64,000 nt of DNA from Nocardioides acrostichi (GCF_015319165.1 NZ_JADIVZ010000013.1:41207-105206), one strand, 5' to 3'; shown: positions 52,027-61,486, counted from the stretch's first letter. Made by a program: numbers and translations. The notes: a model not told the origin generated them from the sequence alone.

Positions 52027-54669
52027 ATGAGCGACACCGAGCAGCCGCGACCTTCCTCGCGTCCGGGCCCCGGGCGAGTCGTCGCGCGGGCCTGGCAGGA
52101 GTTCCAAGCGCTGCCCGCGGCCCTCCGCCTCACGGCATGGACGGCGGTCGGGCTCGTGCTGGTGCTGCTGGCCGGTGCGGCGATCGCGATCGGCGTGCTG
52201 CGGCGTCCGTTGCCCGACGGCTCCGGGACGGAGACGGTGGCCGGACTCGACGCACCCGTGCGCATCGTGCGCGACGAGCACGGGGTGCCGCAGGTCTACG
52301 GCGAGTCCCTCGACGACCTCGCGATGGGTCAGGGGTATGTGACCGCCCAGGAGCGCTTCTTCCAGATGGACGTGCGGCGCCGCACCGCCAGCGGGCGGCT
52401 CGCCGAGCTGTTCGGAGCCGACGCGGTGCCCGGCGACCAGACCGCCCGCACCCTCGGTCTGCGCCGCGTGGCCGAGCGCGAGCTGGGGCTGCTCTCACCG
52501 CAGACCCGCGCGTTCCTGGAGGCCTATACCCGCGGCGTCAACGCCTACCTCGACACCCGCTCACCCGCGACCCTCTCCATCGAGTACACCCTGCTCGACC
52601 TGCGCGGCGGCGGCCCCCGGACGGAGGACTGGTCGCCCGTCGACTCCCTGGCCTGGCTGACGCAGATGGCCTGGGATCTGGGTGGTGGCGCCCACGATGA
52701 CATCGAGCGCGCCCTAGTCACGGGCGCGGTCGGACGCCGCATGGCCGCTCGGGTGCTCGACCCCTCGGCACAGCTCGGCGCGAGCGCCGAGCCCATCGTC
52801 GGTCAAGGGGTGGTCGTCGACCAGCAGTTCGAGCCGGACGCCGTGCGCGGCGGCACCCGCAACCCGCGCCGCGCCCCCTTCCTCACGGCGGTGACGCGGG
52901 CGGGTCGTGCCCTCGACCGACTGCCGCAGACCGTCGGCCGGGGCGACGGCGTGGGCAGCGGCTCGTGGGTGGTCTCCGGCGACCACACCGCCTCCGGCAA
53001 GCCGCTGCTGGCCGATGACCCGCACCTGCGCACGAGCATCCCGGGGCCGTGGATGCAGATCGGGCTGCACTGCGAGACGGTCTCGCGCTCCTGCCCGCTC
53101 GACGTCGCGGGCTTCTCCTCGCCGGGCCTTCCCGGCGTGATGATCGGCCACAATGCCGACGTCGCCTGGGGCCTGACCGATCTCGACGCCGACGTCACCG
53201 ACCTCTTCGTCGAGCGTCTTCGTGGCGACCGCGTTCAGGTCGGGCGCCGCTGGCGACCGCTGCGCGAGCGCACCGAGCGGATCCAGGTGGCGGACGGGCC
53301 CGACGTCTCCGTGACCGTGCGCGCTACCCGCCACGGCCCGCTGGTGACCGACGTGCTGCCCGACGCTGGTGCCGCGCTGCCGACCGAAGCTGGATCCCAG
53401 GCCGGCGCCGAGGAGTTGGGCGTCGCGGTGTCGTGGGCCGGGCTGCGTCCGTCGGCCACCCTCGACGCCATCTTGGGGCTCGACCTCGCGACCGATGGCG
53501 ACGACGTGCGTCGCGCCGCGGCGTCGTGGGCCTCCCCGGGCCAGAGCATCGTCTGGGCCGACGCGCAAGGTCACATCGGCTACCAGGCGGCCGGCGACAT
53601 CCCGGTGCGGCTGTCGGGTGACGGCACCCGGCCGCAGGCGGGGTGGCGCCCGGAGAACGTCTGGGCCGACGACCCGGTGCCGTACTCGGCGCTGCCGTTC
53701 GTGACCGACCCGGCCGACGGCGTGGTCGTGGCGGCCAACCAGCGCGCCGTGGGCGACGACTACCCGTATCTGCTCACCGCCGACCCCGACCCCGCCTACC
53801 GAGCCCGCCGCATCGCCGACCTGCTCGAGGGACGCGACGACCTCGACGTCGACGACATGGTCGCGATACAGACCGACACCCAGAGCCCGTTCGCCTCGGC
53901 CCTGCTGCCGGTGCTGCTCGACGTCGACCTGCCGGCCGGATACGAGCAGGACGGGCAGCGGCTGCTGGCCGACTGGGATCTCTCGCAGCCGGCCGAGGGG
54001 GAGCAGTCGGCCGCGGCGGCGTACTTCAACGCCGTGTGGCGAGAACTGCTCGCCCGGACCTTCGACGACCAGTTGCCCGAGCCCGCGTACTCGGCCGCGC
54101 GCCCCGACGGCGGCGAGCGCTGGTACGCCGCGATGGAAGGACTCCTGGCCCGCCCGAACGATCCGTGGTGGGACGACGTCGACACGCTCCAGGTCGAGCG
54201 CCGCGACGACATCGTGCGGGCCGCCATGCTCGCGGCCCGCGACGACCTGACCCGGCTCCAGGCGCGGGACGCCGAGAACTGGACCTGGGGGCACCAGCAC
54301 CGGCTGGAGCTCACCTCGGCGCTGCCGCCGACCGAGGGGCTGCTCGGTGACACCGCCCACGACCTGCTCGACCGCGACGGCGGCGGTCTCGGCGGCGGGC
54401 CGGGCTCGGTCGACGCCACCGGTTGGGACGCGACCCGAGGCTTCACCGTGACCACGGCGCCGTCGATGCGGATGGTCGCCACGCCGGGCGACTGGGACGC
54501 CTCGGTCTGGATCGACCTCACCGGCGTCTCCGGGCACGAGCAGTCCGACCACTACGACGACCAGACCCCGCTCTACGCCGCCGGCCAGATGCTCCCGTTC
54601 CTCTTCGGCCGCTCCGCGCTCGCCGACGCCGGACGGGAGACGCTCACCCTCCGTCCGCCAGCCGGATGA
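52027..54669 (+). CDS. Penicillin acylase family protein (Ntn hydrolase)
   Basis: Membrane-anchored N-terminal nucleophile amidase of 880 residues. Membrane helix about 38-60, alpha chain with GYVTAQERFFQMDVRRR, then the nucleophile Ser311 in GSGSWVVSGDHT, which becomes the beta-chain N-terminus after self-cleavage. GMIGHNADVAWGLTD-type sequence and VVAANQR follow. Physiological substrates in this family include quorum signals, peptides and N-acyl compounds. The 3' end overlaps the cyclo-ligase gene by 26 bp on the opposite strand. Confidence 0.9.
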   Translation: MSDTEQPRPSSRPGPGRVVARAWQEFQALPAALRLTAWTAVGLVLVLLAGAAIAIGVLRRPLPDGSGTETVAGLDAPVRIVRDEHGVPQVYGESLDDLAMGQGYVTAQERFFQMDVRRRTASGRLAELFGADAVPGDQTARTLGLRRVAERELGLLSPQTRAFLEAYTRGVNAYLDTRSPATLSIEYTLLDLRGGGPRTEDWSPVDSLAWLTQMAWDLGGGAHDDIERALVTGAVGRRMAARVLDPSAQLGASAEPIVGQGVVVDQQFEPDAVRGGTRNPRRAPFLTAVTRAGRALDRLPQTVGRGDGVGSGSWVVSGDHTASGKPLLADDPHLRTSIPGPWMQIGLHCETVSRSCPLDVAGFSSPGLPGVMIGHNADVAWGLTDLDADVTDLFVERLRGDRVQVGRRWRPLRERTERIQVADGPDVSVTVRATRHGPLVTDVLPDAGAALPTEAGSQAGAEELGVAVSWAGLRPSATLDAILGLDLATDGDDVRRAAASWASPGQSIVWADAQGHIGYQAAGDIPVRLSGDGTRPQAGWRPENVWADDPVPYSALPFVTDPADGVVVAANQRAVGDDYPYLLTADPDPAYRARRIADLLEGRDDLDVDDMVAIQTDTQSPFASALLPVLLDVDLPAGYEQDGQRLLADWDLSQPAEGEQSAAAAYFNAVWRELLARTFDDQLPEPAYSAARPDGGERWYAAMEGLLARPNDPWWDDVDTLQVERRDDIVRAAMLAARDDLTRLQARDAENWTWGHQHRLELTSALPPTEGLLGDTAHDLLDRDGGGLGGGPGSVDATGWDATRGFTVTTAPSMRMVATPGDWDASVWIDLTGVSGHEQSDHYDDQTPLYAAGQMLPFLFGRSALADAGRETLTLRPPAG

Positions 54670-55237
54670 CGCCCGACGGCGTCGCGGCGGCCAGCACCCG
54701 GCGGTCGTGGGGCTCACCCGGCACCTCGACCCCCAGCTCGTCGTCGTAGAGCAGCACGCACGTGAACGTGCCGACGGGCACCCGGGCCAGCGCCCGGTCG
54801 TAGCTGCCGCCCCCGCGCCCGAGGCGCAAGCCCTCGGCGTCGACCGCGACTCCCGGCACCAGCACCACGTCTGCGGTGGCCACGGCCTCGGGACCGAGAC
54901 GGGGTCCGCGCGGCTCGAGCAGCCCGCGAGATGCCGTGACGAGGTCGCGGTCGCCGGTGTGCACGGCCCAGTCGAGATCGCCGTCGGGGAGCAGCACCGG
55001 CAGTAGCACGCGTCGTCCGGCCCGGAGCAGGGCGTCGAGAAGGAGGCCGGTGCCGGGTTCGGTGCCCACCGACACATAGGCAGCGACGGTCGCGGCGCCC
55101 CGCACCTCGGGGGCGGCCAGTACCACGTCGCGCAGCGCGGCGGACGCCTGGTTGCGCTCGGCCAGTGGACGCCGACGCCGGGTGGTGAGCAGTCGGTCCC
55201 GCACGGCCGTCTTGGCAGGAGTTTGCGCGGAGCCCAC
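54644..55237 (-). CDS. 5-formyltetrahydrofolate cyclo-ligase
   Basis: Converts 5-formyl-THF to 5,10-methenyl-THF with ATP; 197 residues. Shows VAAYVSVGTEPGTGLLLDAL, DVVLVPGVAVDAEGLRLGRGGGSYDRAL and a charged C-terminus, as in YgfA/FTHFC. GTG start at 55237 is divergent from the UGPase start by 23 bp. The gene order with UGPase and Glp is shared with mycobacteria. Confidence 0.9.
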   Translation of the reverse strand: MGSAQTPAKTAVRDRLLTTRRRRPLAERNQASAALRDVVLAAPEVRGAATVAAYVSVGTEPGTGLLLDALLRAGRRVLLPVLLPDGDLDWAVHTGDRDLVTASRGLLEPRGPRLGPEAVATADVVLVPGVAVDAEGLRLGRGGGSYDRALARVPVGTFTCVLLYDDELGVEVPGEPHDRRVLAAATPSGVIRLADGG

Positions 55238-55260
55238 GTCGGGAGCCTACGATCGCCGGC

Positions 55261-56643
55261 ATGGGTTCCCCCGGTTTGAAGGCGGCGCGGGCGAAGATGG
55301 CCGACGCCGGAGTCGACGAGGTCGCGATCGACACGTTCGCGCACTACTACCGGCTGCTGGAGCACGGTGAGACGGGGATGATCCCCGAGTCCGCCATCGA
55401 GCCGGTCGACATCGAGCGCCTGGCCGACCTGGAGGTTCCCGACGAGGCCGCCGCGGCCGCGCTGCGCACGACCGCCGTCATCAAGCTCAACGGCGGTCTG
55501 GGCACCTCGATGGGCATGGACCGCGCCAAGTCGCTGCTGTGCGTACGTCGCGGGCTCTCCTTCCTCGACCTGATCGCCCGGCAGGTGCTGCACCTGCGCA
55601 CCACCTACGACGCCACCCTGCCGCTGCTGTTCATGAACAGCTTCCGCACCTCCGACGACACGATGGCCGCGCTCGCGCGCTACGCCGACCTGCCGGTCGA
55701 GGGGCTGCCGCTGGAGTTCCTCCAGAACAAGGAGCCCAAGCTCCTGGCCTCCGACCTGAGCCCGGCGAGCTGGCCGAAGGATCCCGACCTCGAGTGGTGC
55801 CCGCCGGGTCACGGCGACATCTACACCGCGCTGCGCGGCACGGGGCTGCTCGACGAGCTCATCGTGGCCGGCTACGAGCGGGTCTTCGTGTCGAACTCCG
55901 ACAACCTGTGCGCCGTGCCCGACCCGAAGCTCGCCGGCTGGTTCGCCGAGAGCGGCGCGCCGTTCGCGATCGAGGCGGTGCGGCGCACGGCGTCGGACCG
56001 CAAGGGCGGGCACTTCGCGCGCCGCAAGGCCGACGGCCGGCTGGTGCTGCGCGAGACGGCGCAGACCCTGCCCGAGGACGCCGAGGCCCTGGCCGACCTC
56101 GAGCGGCACCGGTACTGCTCGACCAACAATCTCTGGATCGACCTCGCCTCGCTCAAGACGGTGCTCGACCAGCGCGAGGGCATCCTCGGGCTGCCGCTCA
56201 TCCGCAACACCAAGACCGTCGACCCCGGCGACAAGTCCTCGCCGGAGGTGATCCAGGTCGAGACCGCGATGGGTTCGGCGATCGAGGTGTTCGAGGGTGC
56301 TCGGCTGATCGAGGTCGAGCGGACTCGCTTCGTGCCGGTGAAGACCACCAACGACCTGCTGGTGCTGCGATCGGACGTCTACGACCTCGGTGACGACTTC
56401 GTGCTCGACCAGGCCGGCCACGACGTGCCGTTCATCGACCTCGACCCCGCGCACTACAAACTCGTCGGCGACTTCGACAAGCACTTCCCCGAAGGCGCCC
56501 CGTCGCTGCGCAAGGCGAGCTCGCTGCGCGTCAACGGCGACGTGACGTTCGGCTCCGGGGTCGAGATCGTCGGCGACGTCACCGTCGAGGGCGAGGCGGG
56601 CCACCGCGTCGCGCCCGGCACCGTGCTCACCTCGGCCGACTGA
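55261..56643 (+). CDS. UTP-glucose-1-phosphate uridylyltransferase, eukaryotic-type (UDPGP family)
   Basis: Makes UDP-glucose from UTP and glucose 1-phosphate. The 460-residue protein has the nucleotide motif KLNGGLGTSMG at 75-85, FMNSFRTSDDT, FVSNSDNL and a C-terminal left-handed beta-helix, as in eukaryotic UGP. Most bacteria instead use the shorter unrelated GalU. It sits where galU stands in mycobacteria, next to the MoeA-like Glp gene, so it may have replaced GalU. Confidence 0.93.
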   Translation: MGSPGLKAARAKMADAGVDEVAIDTFAHYYRLLEHGETGMIPESAIEPVDIERLADLEVPDEAAAAALRTTAVIKLNGGLGTSMGMDRAKSLLCVRRGLSFLDLIARQVLHLRTTYDATLPLLFMNSFRTSDDTMAALARYADLPVEGLPLEFLQNKEPKLLASDLSPASWPKDPDLEWCPPGHGDIYTALRGTGLLDELIVAGYERVFVSNSDNLCAVPDPKLAGWFAESGAPFAIEAVRRTASDRKGGHFARRKADGRLVLRETAQTLPEDAEALADLERHRYCSTNNLWIDLASLKTVLDQREGILGLPLIRNTKTVDPGDKSSPEVIQVETAMGSAIEVFEGARLIEVERTRFVPVKTTNDLLVLRSDVYDLGDDFVLDQAGHDVPFIDLDPAHYKLVGDFDKHFPEGAPSLRKASSLRVNGDVTFGSGVEIVGDVTVEGEAGHRVAPGTVLTSAD

Positions 56644-56656
56644 CGCCGGCCGCCCC

Positions 56657-57889
56657 ATGGACCCCATCTCGGTCGACGCCCACCTCGAACGCATCCTCGC
56701 CGCAGTCGAGCCCCTGCCCGCCTACCCCCAGCCGATCATGGACGCCCTCGGTCTCGCGGCCGCCGAGGACGTCGTCAGCGACGTCGCGCTGCCGCCCTTC
56801 GACAACTCCTCGATGGACGGCTACGCCGTGCGTCGCGAGGATGTCGTGACCGCGACCGAGGAGTCACCGGTGCACCTGCCGGTGGTCGGCGAGATCGGCG
56901 CGGGCAACGCCCAGCTGCTCGCGCTGCCGCCCGGCACGGCCGCCAAGATCATGACCGGCGCACCGATGCCGAGCGGCGCCGACGCAGTCGTGCCGTACGA
57001 GTGGACCGACCGGGGCGTGGCGCACGTGCGCATCGACGCCGCGCCCGACGAGGGCCAGCACGTGCGCAGCGCCGGCGACGACGTCTCGGTCGGCGACCTG
57101 CTGATCGAGCGCGGCACCGTGCTGGGTCCACGGCACCTGGGACTGCTCGCCTCGGCCGGCCGGGCGCGCATCGCGGTGCGTCCGCGGCCGCGGGTGGTCA
57201 TCCTCTCCACCGGTTCGGAACTGCGCGAACCCGGCAACCCCCTGGGCCACGACTCCATCTACGACGGCAACTCCTACCTGCTGGCCGCGGCCGCGCGTCG
57301 CGCCGGAGCCATCGCCTACCGGGTCGGCATCGTGCCCGACCAGCCCAAGGCGTTCCTCGACGCGCTGTCGGACCAGCTCGTGCGCGCCGACGTCGTGGTC
57401 ACCTCGGGTGGGGTGTCGATGGGCGACTTCGACGTCGTCAAGGAGGCGCTGTGCCCGCTGGGCACCGTGTGGTTCGGGCCCGTGGCCATGCAGCCGGGCA
57501 AGCCGCAGGGTTTTGGTCGCGTCGGAGACGACGACACGCTGATCTTCACGCTGCCGGGCAACCCGGTGTCGAGCTACATCTCCTTCGAGATGTTCGTGCT
57601 TCCCGCGCTGCGCACGATGATGGGCCTCGAGCCCGCCTCGCGCCCCGTCGTGCGGGCGCGGCTGACCCATCGGGTCGGCTCGCCCGCCGGTCGCCGCCAG
57701 TTCCTGCGCGGCCACCTCGAGCCCGACGAGGGCACGGTCACGCCCGTGGGCGGCGCCGGGTCGCACCTGGTCGGCGACCTTGCCAACGCCGACTGCCTCG
57801 TCGTCGTGCCCGAGGACGCCACCTCGCTCGACGCCGGGTCGAGCGTCGACGTCATCCCGCTCGACAGCGGGCTCGAAGGCGGTCACTGA
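56657..57889 (+). CDS. glp: MoeA/gephyrin-like protein (Glp-type)
   Basis: MoeA-fold protein of 410 residues: MoeA_N, MPT-binding middle domain with ILSTGSELREPG and VTSGGVSMGDFD, and MoeA_C. MoeA inserts molybdate into molybdopterin. Its location after UGPase and before rimJ and sepX/glpR is that of actinobacterial Glp (Rv0994), which in Corynebacterium binds FtsZ and the membrane receptor GLPR. Dual or division-related function is inferred. The stop overlaps moaC (TGATG). Confidence 0.87.
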   Translation: MDPISVDAHLERILAAVEPLPAYPQPIMDALGLAAAEDVVSDVALPPFDNSSMDGYAVRREDVVTATEESPVHLPVVGEIGAGNAQLLALPPGTAAKIMTGAPMPSGADAVVPYEWTDRGVAHVRIDAAPDEGQHVRSAGDDVSVGDLLIERGTVLGPRHLGLLASAGRARIAVRPRPRVVILSTGSELREPGNPLGHDSIYDGNSYLLAAAARRAGAIAYRVGIVPDQPKAFLDALSDQLVRADVVVTSGGVSMGDFDVVKEALCPLGTVWFGPVAMQPGKPQGFGRVGDDDTLIFTLPGNPVSSYISFEMFVLPALRTMMGLEPASRPVVRARLTHRVGSPAGRRQFLRGHLEPDEGTVTPVGGAGSHLVGDLANADCLVVVPEDATSLDAGSSVDVIPLDSGLEGGH

Positions 57890-58377
57890 TGGACCCGTCG
57901 CAGGATGCACCCCGCCTGACCCACGTCGACGAGCGTGGCGCCGCGCGCATGGTCGACGTGTCGGAGAAGGCGGTCACCGCCCGCACCGCGACCGCGTCCG
58001 GTCGGGTGCTCGTCTCCGCCGAGGTCGTCGGGTTGCTGCGCGGCGAGGGTGTGCCGAAGGGCGACGCTCTCGCGGTCGCGCGCATCGCGGGCATCCAAGG
58101 CGCCAAGCAGACGCCGGCGCTGATCCCGCTGTGTCATCCGCTCGCGATCTCCGGCGTCGAGGTCGACCTCGAGGTCGCCGACGACGCGGTCGAGATCACC
58201 GCGACCGTGCGGACCACCGATCGCACCGGCGTCGAGATGGAGGCCCTCACGGCCGTCTCGGTGGCCGCGCTCACGGTGATCGACATGGTCAAGGCCGTCG
58301 ACAAGGCAGCGGTGATCGCCGATGTGCGGGTCGAGGCGAAGTCCGGCGGCCGCTCCGGCGACTGGACCCGACCGTGA
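57889..58377 (+). CDS. moaC: Cyclic pyranopterin monophosphate synthase
   Basis: Second step of molybdenum cofactor synthesis with MoaA, forming cPMP; 162 residues. Conserved LTHVDERGAARMVDVSEK, IPLCHPLAISGVEVDLE and EMEALTAVSVAALTVIDMVKA are present. Start ATG overlaps the glp stop and the stop overlaps mog (GTGA), so it is made as part of that unit. Confidence 0.94.
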   Translation: MDPSQDAPRLTHVDERGAARMVDVSEKAVTARTATASGRVLVSAEVVGLLRGEGVPKGDALAVARIAGIQGAKQTPALIPLCHPLAISGVEVDLEVADDAVEITATVRTTDRTGVEMEALTAVSVAALTVIDMVKAVDKAAVIADVRVEAKSGGRSGDWTRP

Positions 58378-58868
58378 GCAGCGGCGACGCCCACGGGCTG
58401 TCTGCCGCAGTTGTCGTGGCCTCGAACCGCGCTGCGGCCGGCGTGTACGACGACACGACCGGCCCGCTGATCGTCGACGCCCTGCGCGAGTGGGGGTTCA
58501 CGGTCGGTGACCCGGCCGTCGTGCCCGACGGTGCTCCCGTCGGCGAGGCCATCGGTGCCGCGGTCGCGGCGGGTGCTCGCGTCGTCCTCACCACGGGCGG
58601 TACGGGCCTGACGCCGACCGACCGCACGCCCGAGGCGACGCGTCCGCTGCTCGATCGCGAGGTGCCGGGCATCGCCGAGGCGATCCGCGCCCACGGCGTC
58701 AAGCAGGGCATCCCGACGGCGATGCTGTCTCGCGGGGTCGCCGGAGTCGCGGGGGAGTGCCTCGTGGTGAACCTGCCCGGCTCGCGGGGTGGGGTCAAGG
58801 ACGGGCTGTTGGTGCTGGCCGACGTGGTCGTGCACGCCGCGGAGCAGATCGTGGGGAGCGACCATTGA
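58374..58868 (+). CDS. mog: Molybdenum cofactor biosynthesis protein Mog/MoaB
   Basis: Molybdopterin adenylyltransferase-like protein of 164 residues (MogA/MoaB fold). VVLTTGGTGLTPTDRTPEATRPLLDREVPG and VVNLPGSRGGVKDGL form the MPT/nucleotide site. GTG start overlaps moaC. The product either adenylylates molybdopterin (Mog) or is the related MoaB; both fit. Confidence 0.9.
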   Translation: MSSGDAHGLSAAVVVASNRAAAGVYDDTTGPLIVDALREWGFTVGDPAVVPDGAPVGEAIGAAVAAGARVVLTTGGTGLTPTDRTPEATRPLLDREVPGIAEAIRAHGVKQGIPTAMLSRGVAGVAGECLVVNLPGSRGGVKDGLLVLADVVVHAAEQIVGSDH

Positions 58869-59479
58869 CGACCCGGCTCGCGCCCGGCGCCTGGCCCGCC
58901 ATCCTGCGGGCCGGCGATCTGCGGGTGCGGCCGCTGCGCTACTCCGACGCCACCGCCTGGCGCCGGTCGCGGCAGGCGAACGCCGCGTGGCTGATCCCGT
59001 GGGACGCCACCCCGCCGCCGGGTGACCACCCCCGACCGATGTCGTTCGCCCGGCTGGTCTGGCAGTTGCGGCGCCAGGCCCGCCGCGGCACCACCTATGC
59101 GTTCGTCGTCGAGGTCGACGGTCGGTTCGCCGGTCAGGTGACGGTGAACAACGTGGTCGGGGGCTCCGCGCGGTCGGCGTCCGTCGGCTACTGGCTCGAC
59201 CGCCGCTACGCCGGTCGTGGCATCACCCCGCTGGCCGTCGCACTCGTGATCGACCACTGCTTCTCCCGGCTCGGGCTGCACCGCCTGGAGATCGCGATCC
59301 GGCCCGAGAACTCCAACTCCCTGCGAGTCGTCGAGAAGCTGGGCATCAGGGAGATCGGATACGCGCCGCGCTACCTGCACATCGACGGCGACTGGCGCGA
59401 CCACCGGTTGTTCGCCATCACGAAGGAGGATCTGGGTGTGGGTCGGATGGTCGCCCGGCTGCCCGGCTCTCCTGACTGA
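58865..59479 (+). CDS. rimJ: RimJ/GNAT-type N-acetyltransferase
   Basis: GNAT acetyltransferase of 204 residues, RimJ/RimL type. The cofactor region is VGYWLDRRYAGRGITPLAVALVIDHCF and the C-terminal ENSNSLRVVEKLGIREIGY is characteristic. The likely start is TTG at 58865, overlapping the mog stop in a TTGA quartet. RimJ acetylates a ribosomal protein in E. coli; the substrate here may differ. Confidence 0.87.
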   Translation: MTTRLAPGAWPAILRAGDLRVRPLRYSDATAWRRSRQANAAWLIPWDATPPPGDHPRPMSFARLVWQLRRQARRGTTYAFVVEVDGRFAGQVTVNNVVGGSARSASVGYWLDRRYAGRGITPLAVALVIDHCFSRLGLHRLEIAIRPENSNSLRVVEKLGIREIGYAPRYLHIDGDWRDHRLFAITKEDLGVGRMVARLPGSPD

Positions 59480-59540
59480 TCCGCGACACACGGGTTTACA
59501 TCCGGAGCGGCGTGCGGTAGCGGGCCTAGCCTTGTGACCC

Positions 59541-60458
59541 GTGGACCTGAGCGCGCTGATCTTCGTGGCCCTAGCCGTGGCCTGGGCCGTCTACTTGGTC
59601 CCCAAGGCCATCAAGCACCACGACGAGGTCGTGCGCAGCCGGTCGGTCGACCGCTTCTCGCACACGATGCGGGTGCTGGCCCGGCGAGAGCCGCTCAACC
59701 GCTCCGACTCGCGGCTGGTCGTGACGCCTGGGCGCCGTACGTCGGTGCCGCTCGTGGAGCGTAAGGCCGGTTCCTCCGAGGCGGTCGAGGCGCCCGCGCC
59801 GCGGGTTCTCACCGCCGACCAGCGTCGCGAGGCCGCCAACCGGGCCGCTCGCAAACGCCGCAGGGTGCTGCTCGCCCTGCTGGGCGCGATCGTCGCCGTC
59901 ACGCTGCTCGCGGGTCTCTCGGTCGTGCACTGGTGGTACCTCGCGGTGCCGGTCACGATGCTGGTGGCCTGGCTGGTCGCCTGCCGGCTGATGGTGCGGC
60001 GAGAGCGCGGGCTCGCGGGCCCGTTGGCCCGCATCCCCGGCCCGGCGATCACCGACACCGGTGACATCGTGCGGCCGGGTGCGACCCCGCCGTCCGGGCC
60101 CGGTCGTGGTCACGACGACGACCGCACCGCCGACGTGCCCGCCGTGAAGGCACCGCTGGCGGCCGAGGCGCCCGCGGCCCACGAGGCCGCGCCCGCCCAG
60201 CAGGCGCAGGCCCGGGCGCACGCCGAGGCCGCCGACCAGGAGGGTCTGTGGGATCCGCTGCCGGTGCAGCTGCCCACCTATGTCACCAAGCCGCGGGCGG
60301 CCCGCCGCACGGTGCGCACCATCGACCTCGACTCCACCGGCGTGTGGACCTCCGGGCGCACCGACGCCGACGCCGCGCTCGCCCGCGAGGCGGACGCCCA
60401 GCGGCAGAAGCCAGATCGAGGCGAGCAGGACGACCAGCGCCGCGCCAGCGGATCCTGA
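59541..60458 (+). CDS. Divisome membrane protein SepX/GlpR
   Basis: Membrane protein of 305 residues with an N-terminal helix (about 1-20), two further hydrophobic segments (about 108-150), and a long Ala/Pro-rich cytoplasmic linker with a conserved C-terminal motif (about 255-300: RRTVRTIDLDSTGVWTSGRT). These are marks of actinobacterial SepX/GLPR, which stabilises FtsZ rings or tethers Glp. It completes the Glp cluster. GTG start at 59541. Confidence 0.86.
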   Translation: MDLSALIFVALAVAWAVYLVPKAIKHHDEVVRSRSVDRFSHTMRVLARREPLNRSDSRLVVTPGRRTSVPLVERKAGSSEAVEAPAPRVLTADQRREAANRAARKRRRVLLALLGAIVAVTLLAGLSVVHWWYLAVPVTMLVAWLVACRLMVRRERGLAGPLARIPGPAITDTGDIVRPGATPPSGPGRGHDDDRTADVPAVKAPLAAEAPAAHEAAPAQQAQARAHAEAADQEGLWDPLPVQLPTYVTKPRAARRTVRTIDLDSTGVWTSGRTDADAALAREADAQRQKPDRGEQDDQRRASGS

Positions 60459-60505
60459 GACCTGGCCGCAAGGGCGCGCGTACTCTGGCCTTCGCGGGAG
60501 GGTCA

Positions 60506-61390
60506 GTGGAGAAGCCGAGCGTGCTGCCGGGCGGGTGGTCCGCGCCCGAGGATCCGCGCGTCGTCGCCGTGCTGGCTGTCCTGGCCGGTGAGACATCACC
60601 CGAGGTGGCCGAGCGTCTGGGGTTCGAGCAGGCGCTGCTGGACCGGTGGGTCGGCGGCTTCATCGAGGCCGGCGCCGCGCACCTGACCAACCGCCCCGAC
60701 GACTTGGTGGCGGCGCAGCGCGACCGCTTTCTCACTGCGTTCTCGCACGAGTTGCGCACGCCGCTGGCGCGGGCTCGCGGCTGGGCCTCGATGCTCGCCG
60801 AGGGTGAAGTGCCCGCTGAGCGTGCCGTGACCGCCGTGACCCGGCTGGTGAACGCCCTGGAGGTGCTCTCGCACCGCGTCGACGACGCCCAGTACCTGGC
60901 GACCGCGGCCCTGGGGCGGCTCAGCGTGACGCCGCAGGTCAGTCGGGTCGGCAGCCTGGTCGACGGGCTCCCGCTGGGTTGCATCGAGGCGATGGACGCC
61001 GCGGTCGAGGTCGTGGGCGACCGCGGCATGCTGGCCCGGGTGCTGCGCGACCTGTGGGACGCCGCCGGCCTGGTGGAACCCGCACGCCGCACGATCGAGG
61101 TCGAGCCGGGTGACTCGATGGTCGAGGTGAAGGTGGTGCGGCGCGGCCCGCCGATCCCGCCGTGGCTGCTCACCGCACTCTTCGAGCCATTCGACCACAA
61201 CGACGACTCCACCGGGGTTACTGTCGGGCTCTACCTGGCGCGTGCCTTGGTGGTCGCCAACGGCGGCACCATCGGCGTCGAGCAGGACGACACCACCACC
61301 GTATTCTGGGTCCGTCTCGTGGCTCCGGACGCCTCCGCACCGACTCCCGAGGATCCTCCATGCCTTTCAAGCTCGCCTGTGGCGACGTGA
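60506..61390 (+). CDS. Cytoplasmic histidine kinase with N-terminal HTH-like domain
   Basis: 294 residues with no membrane segment. N-terminal HTH-like stretch about 30-58 (SPEVAERLGFEQALLDRWVGGFIEAG), HisKA dimerisation domain with His81 in FSHELRTPLARARG, and a HATPase-like domain ending in GVTVGLYLARALVVANGGTIGVE. The usual N-box asparagine is missing: RVLRDLWDAAG is in its place. It may be a weak kinase or a pseudo-kinase that senses through DNA or a protein partner. A GGGAGGG tract precedes the GTG at 60506. No response regulator is adjacent. Confidence 0.82.
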   Translation: MEKPSVLPGGWSAPEDPRVVAVLAVLAGETSPEVAERLGFEQALLDRWVGGFIEAGAAHLTNRPDDLVAAQRDRFLTAFSHELRTPLARARGWASMLAEGEVPAERAVTAVTRLVNALEVLSHRVDDAQYLATAALGRLSVTPQVSRVGSLVDGLPLGCIEAMDAAVEVVGDRGMLARVLRDLWDAAGLVEPARRTIEVEPGDSMVEVKVVRRGPPIPPWLLTALFEPFDHNDDSTGVTVGLYLARALVVANGGTIGVEQDDTTTVFWVRLVAPDASAPTPEDPPCLSSSPVAT

Positions 61391-61486
61391 TGCCCGGCTG
61401 CAGCGCCCGCTTCGAGAACGATACGAGGCAAGCGCTGCTCGCGGAGGTCGCCGGCCACGCTTCCGCCGACCACGACCTGCACGAGA

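Noticed and set aside
52714..56694. A 1326-codon minus-strand frame opposite penicillin acylase and the UGPase
   Set aside because: No family pattern; lies opposite two genes with clear catalytic motifs.
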